Shown: one piece after another, positions 60,898 through 64,000 of the stretch
Layout: every line of letters starts with the position of its first letter
Numbering within the stretch: position 1 is the first letter of the stretch
Assembly: GCA_019510125.1 (NCBI GenBank)
Contig: JAEKKX010000009.1
Coordinates: 62,001-126,000, forward strand
From: Lysobacterales bacterium
GTDB lineage: Bacteria > Pseudomonadota > Gammaproteobacteria > Xanthomonadales > Xanthomonadaceae
Length of the DNA stretch: 64,000 bases
Direction: 5' to 3'
Program-made: the position numbers and the translations under genes
Notes under the pieces: model-generated
Databases searched by the model: none
The model's input: only the letters and a program-made list of their open reading frames with translations
Told to the model about the DNA's origin: nothing

Positions 60898-62127
60898 CTA
60901 CCAATCGGAACCGCCGCTGGACCCCGAATCGAAGTCGCCTCCATCATAGGAACTGCTGCTGTCGCTGCTGCTGCCGGAAGTTCCACTGGAACTGCTGCAG
61001 AAATCGCCGTTCACGGTCCGGCTGCTCACTTCGACATCGCGCCAATCGATCGATTCGTAGGTGGTGTAAACTTTTTGCGTGCATGAGCTGGAGGTTGTTT
61101 TCTCGCTCAGGCAATTGCCGACGGGCACTGCAGTCTTCGATGCCAGGCGATGGGCTTTCGCCTGCTTGTCGTACACGTAGTAGTGGTCGAAGCAGGCCGC
61201 GCCTTCCGCGCTTATCCGCGTGTAGCGGTGGTACGGCTGCTGGGCCTGCCAATGGGCCAGGCCGAAGCAGCTTCCGATGATTGCCGTGATGGCCGCAAGC
61301 ACCACGGCCAGGCAGCCGCGCCCATTCATTCCTCCGCCGTTCGGCTTCGCTGCGGACCCTTCGGCGCGGCTGGCCGGAGACGTGTACAACCGCAGCATCT
61401 CCGCGACACCGCTCTTGAACCCGCCCACATGGTCGCCCGCCTTGAGTCTCGGCGCGATGACCTGGCTGGAAATGCGGTTGAGCTGCGTCGCATCGATCTT
61501 CGGCGCGACGCCGTTGCCGGTGACGATCTGGATGCGCCGCGGGTTCAGCACCACCACGATGTACACGCCATTGTCGATGTCGTCGCGGCCGACGCCGAGT
61601 TCCTGTGCGCGTCGGCGCGCGTAGTATTCGACGTTCTCGGTGATCGTGTTGACGGTTTCCACCGCAACCACCAACTGCGATTCGATCGAGCGCAGATACG
61701 CCAGCAAATCGGCCTCTTGCGCATCGCTCAGCAGGTTCGCGGTGTCCACGACCAGGTCGTTCTTGCGGATGGCGGCGGCGGCATCAACGACGACCATCCG
61801 CGCATCGACATCGAGAAACTCGTTGCGGCAGTCCAGGCACCGCCACTTGCCGGTGTAGCCGTCCTGCTTGAGCTGGGTGCCGCCGCAATTGGGGCAGACG
61901 AACACCCGGCCGGCCGCGATGTCCGCGCCGCGCGGCGCGTTTTCGTCGCCAACCGAAACGACGGCGGTCCGGGTGGCTGCCCAGTGCGCCCGGCAGTACA
62001 GGCAGGTCCACTCGCCCGTTTCCGGATGCTGGAAGACCTGCGACGAGCCGCAATGCGGACACGTGGTCTCCGCGATGCCGTCTGCGGATTTCTGCGAGTA
62101 CCCTGTGGGAGAGTCGTGCCCGGACAT
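60898..62127 (-). CDS. TPM-domain protein with two zinc ribbons and one TM helix
   Basis: A 409-residue protein. Two CxxC-type zinc ribbons lie at the N-terminus (Cys23, 26, 42, 45 and Cys78, 81, 97, 100), then a TPM (TLP18.3/Psb32/MOLO-1) domain (about 125-245; VVDTANLLSDAQEADL, DNGVYIVVVLNPRRIQIVTG), a TM helix (about 270-292), and an extracytoplasmic tail ending in a Ser/Gly/Asp-rich stretch. TPM domains occur in membrane-linked repair proteins. The zinc-ribbon addition is uncommon. GC is slightly lower than its neighbours. Function unknown. Confidence 0.85.
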   Translation of the reverse strand: MSGHDSPTGYSQKSADGIAETTCPHCGSSQVFQHPETGEWTCLYCRAHWAATRTAVVSVGDENAPRGADIAAGRVFVCPNCGGTQLKQDGYTGKWRCLDCRNEFLDVDARMVVVDAAAAIRKNDLVVDTANLLSDAQEADLLAYLRSIESQLVVAVETVNTITENVEYYARRRAQELGVGRDDIDNGVYIVVVLNPRRIQIVTGNGVAPKIDATQLNRISSQVIAPRLKAGDHVGGFKSGVAEMLRLYTSPASRAEGSAAKPNGGGMNGRGCLAVVLAAITAIIGSCFGLAHWQAQQPYHRYTRISAEGAACFDHYYVYDKQAKAHRLASKTAVPVGNCLSEKTTSSSCTQKVYTTYESIDWRDVEVSSRTVNGDFCSSSSGTSGSSSDSSSSYDGGDFDSGSSGGSDW

Positions 62128-62154
62128 GCGCGAATGCTAGCAGCGCGCCGTCCG

Positions 62155-62189
62155 AACGGAAACGCCCGGCATTGCCGGGCGTTTCCGTT
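62155..62189 (-). terminator. Strong hairpin terminator downstream of acnB
   Basis: A perfect 16-bp stem (AACGGAAACGCCCGGC/GCCGGGCGTTTCCGTT) with loop ATT lies just after the acnB stop (62206) and before the TPM gene start. The T-rich end of the stem on the minus strand supports termination of acnB. Confidence 0.85.
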
Positions 62190-62205
62190 GCATCGCATGC
62201 CTCGA

Positions 62206-64000
62206 TCAGGCGGCGACGCCGTCCGCGACCTGCTTGTAGTCGGCGATCCGGTCGAAGTTCATGTAGCGATAGATCTCCGCGCCCTTCTCGTTGATCACGC
62301 CGATGTCGGCCATGTACTCGGCCTTGGTCGGGATGCGGCCGAGGCGCGAACAGATCGCCGCCAGCTCGGCGGAACCGAGGTAGACGTTCGAGTTCTTGCC
62401 GAGGCGGTTCGGGAAGTTGCGGGTCGAGGTCGAGAACACGGTCGCGCCCTCGCGCACCTGCGCCTGGTTGCCCATGCACAGGGAGCAGCCCGGCATTTCC
62501 ATGCGCGCGCCCGCCGTGCCGAAAGTGCCGTAGTGGCCTTCCTTGGTCAGCTCGGACGCGTCCATCTTGGTCGGCGGCGCGACCCACAGGCGGGTCGGGA
62601 TGTCGCGCTTGCCTTCCAGCAGCTTCGCCGCGGCGCGGAAGTGGCCGATGTTGGTCATGCACGAGCCGATGAACACTTCGTCGATCACCGCGCCGGAGAC
62701 TTCCGACAGGGTCTTCACGTCGTCCGGGTCGTTCGGGCAGGCCACGATCGGCTCGTGGACGTCGGCCAGGTCGATCTCGATCACCGCGGCGTATTCGGCG
62801 TCGGCATCGGGCTCGAGCAGTTGCGGGTCGGCGAGCCACGCCTCCATCTTGGCGATGCGACGGGCCAGCGAACGCGCGTCCTGGTAGCCCTCGGCGATCA
62901 TCCACTTCAGCAGGGTGATGTTGCTGGTGAGATATTCGATGATCGGCGCCTTGTCCAGGCGCACCGTGCAGCCGGCGGCGGAGCGCTCCGCCGAGGCGTC
63001 GGACAGCTCGAACGCCTGTTCCACCTTGAGGTCCGGCAGGCCTTCGATCTCGAGGATGCGGCCGGAGAAGATGTTCTTCTTGCCCTGCTTGGCGACGGTC
63101 AGCAGGCCCTGCTTGATCGCGTACAGCGGGATCGCGTTGACCAGGTCGCGCAGGGTCACGCCCGGCTGCATCTCGCCCTTGAAGCGGACCAGCACCGATT
63201 CGGGCATGTCCAGCGGCATCACGCCGGTGGCGGCGGCGAAGGCGACGAGGCCGGAGCCGGCCGGGAAGCTGATGCCGACCGGGAAGCGGGTATGCGAGTC
63301 GCCGCCGGTGCCGACGGTATCGGGCAGCAGCATGCGGTTGAGCCAGGAGTGGATCACGCCGTCGCCCGGGCGCAGCGAGATGCCGCCGCGGGTCGAGATG
63401 AATTCCGGCAGCGTGTGGTGGGTCTTCACGTCGACCGGCTTCGGGTAGGCCGCGGTGTGGCAGAACGACTGCATCACCAAGTCGGCGGAGAAGCCGAGGC
63501 AGGCCAGGTCCTTCAGCTCGTCGCGGGTCATCGGGCCGGTGGTGTCCTGCGAGCCGACCGAGGTCATCTTCGGTTCGCAGTAGGCGCCCGGACGGATGCC
63601 CTGGCCTTCCGGCAGGCCGCAGGCGCGGCCGACCATCTTCTGCGCCAGCGAGAAGCCCTTGCCGCTGTCGGCGGGCTGCTGCGGCAGCCGGAACAGGGTC
63701 GACGGCGCCAGGCCCAGCGCCTCGCGCGCCTTCCCGGTCAGGCCGCGGCCGATGATCAGCGGGATGCGGCCGCCGGCGCGCACTTCGTCCAGCAGCACGT
63801 CGGACTTCAGCACGCTCTCGGCGATCTGGCGGCCGTCCTTGAACGCGGTGACCTTGCCGCTGGCGTGATCGATCTTCAGTTCGACCACGTCGCCCATGTG
63901 CATGTCGGCGACGTCGATCTCCAGCGGCAGCGCGCCGGCGTCTTCCATCGTGTTGTAGAAGATCGGGGCGATCTTCGAGCCCAGGCAGACGCCGCCGAAG
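62206..64000 (-). CDS. acnB: Aconitate hydratase B, C-terminal part (5' end outside window)
   Basis: About 598 residues of the bifunctional aconitase/2-methylisocitrate dehydratase, open to the right edge; the first third of the gene is outside. Seen: [58 protein letters not shown] and the iron-sulfur ligands in [12 protein letters not shown] and [11 protein letters not shown]. The protein continues upstream of the internal methionine at 63948 with [20 protein letters not shown]. It acts in the TCA cycle, converting citrate to isocitrate. Confidence 0.97.
   Translation of the reverse strand, partial: FGGVCLGSKIAPIFYNTMEDAGALPLEIDVADMHMGDVVELKIDHASGKVTAFKDGRQIAESVLKSDVLLDEVRAGGRIPLIIGRGLTGKAREALGLAPSTLFRLPQQPADSGKGFSLAQKMVGRACGLPEGQGIRPGAYCEPKMTSVGSQDTTGPMTRDELKDLACLGFSADLVMQSFCHTAAYPKPVDVKTHHTLPEFISTRGGISLRPGDGVIHSWLNRMLLPDTVGTGGDSHTRFPVGISFPAGSGLVAFAAATGVMPLDMPESVLVRFKGEMQPGVTLRDLVNAIPLYAIKQGLLTVAKQGKKNIFSGRILEIEGLPDLKVEQAFELSDASAERSAAGCTVRLDKAPIIEYLTSNITLLKWMIAEGYQDARSLARRIAKMEAWLADPQLLEPDADAEYAAVIEIDLADVHEPIVACPNDPDDVKTLSEVSGAVIDEVFIGSCMTNIGHFRAAAKLLEGKRDIPTRLWVAPPTKMDASELTKEGHYGTFGTAGARMEMPGCSLCMGNQAQVREGATVFSTSTRNFPNRLGKNSNVYLGSAELAAICSRLGRIPTKAEYMADIGVINEKGAEIYRYMNFDRIADYKQVADGVAA

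Overview
The window looks like chromosomal DNA from a GC-rich gammaproteobacterium of the Xanthomonadales, most likely Lysobacter, Luteimonas or a close relative. This rests on the housekeeping block on the right (crcB, rarA, lolA, ftsK, rluF-like, trxB, aat, infA, clpA, clpS, nudix, mnmA, hflD, acnB), very high GC, and small secreted families such as DUF6289. The genus is inferred, not read from a marker gene.

Left part (1 to about 39.1 kb, all minus strand): one giant biosynthetic operon, cut by the left edge. In transcription order it holds a NusG-like specialised antiterminator (39113-38586), a 521-bp leader, PKS A (38064-27457), an 82-residue linker protein (27460-27212), PKS B with a thioesterase (27212-23484), an RND/MMPL exporter (23429-20826), a LolA-like periplasmic lipid carrier (20681-19782), an outer-membrane barrel (19770-18202), a GMC oxidoreductase (18116-16734), a membrane di-iron hydroxylase (16675-15467), a membrane-anchored START-domain protein (15415-14621), an AMP-dependent ligase (14384-13005), an SDR reductase (12970-12233), a free ACP (12217-11951), and PKS C (11913 to beyond base 1). 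None of the PKS proteins has an acyltransferase domain, so this is an AT-less (trans-AT) assembly line. The trans-AT itself is not in the window.

The most unusual element is the N-terminal part of PKS A. An ACP is followed by a DUF2156/GNAT-like domain and a tryptophanase-like PLP domain that keeps the Schiff-base lysine, and only then by ordinary KS modules. This layout recalls the DUF-SH (cysteine lyase) didomain that puts sulfur into leinamycin, but here it is in a proteobacterium and in the middle of the line instead of next to the thioesterase. PKS C adds a beta-branching module (three crotonase-fold segments, then two nearly identical ACPs with the branching tryptophan). PKS B has a condensation-dead KS0 before its last ACP and thioesterase. 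The RND, LolA-like, barrel and START proteins suggest a hydrophobic product handled by, or placed in, the cell envelope.

Right part (39.1 to 64 kb): conserved housekeeping genes on both strands. They are interrupted by a small copper-bufferin operon (bufA-bufB-bufC, 50775-48627) whose precursor carries two copies of its 12-cysteine core, and by several secreted proteins of unknown function. Clear terminators lie between infA and clpA and downstream of acnB. I saw no rRNA, tRNA, CRISPR array or insertion sequence.
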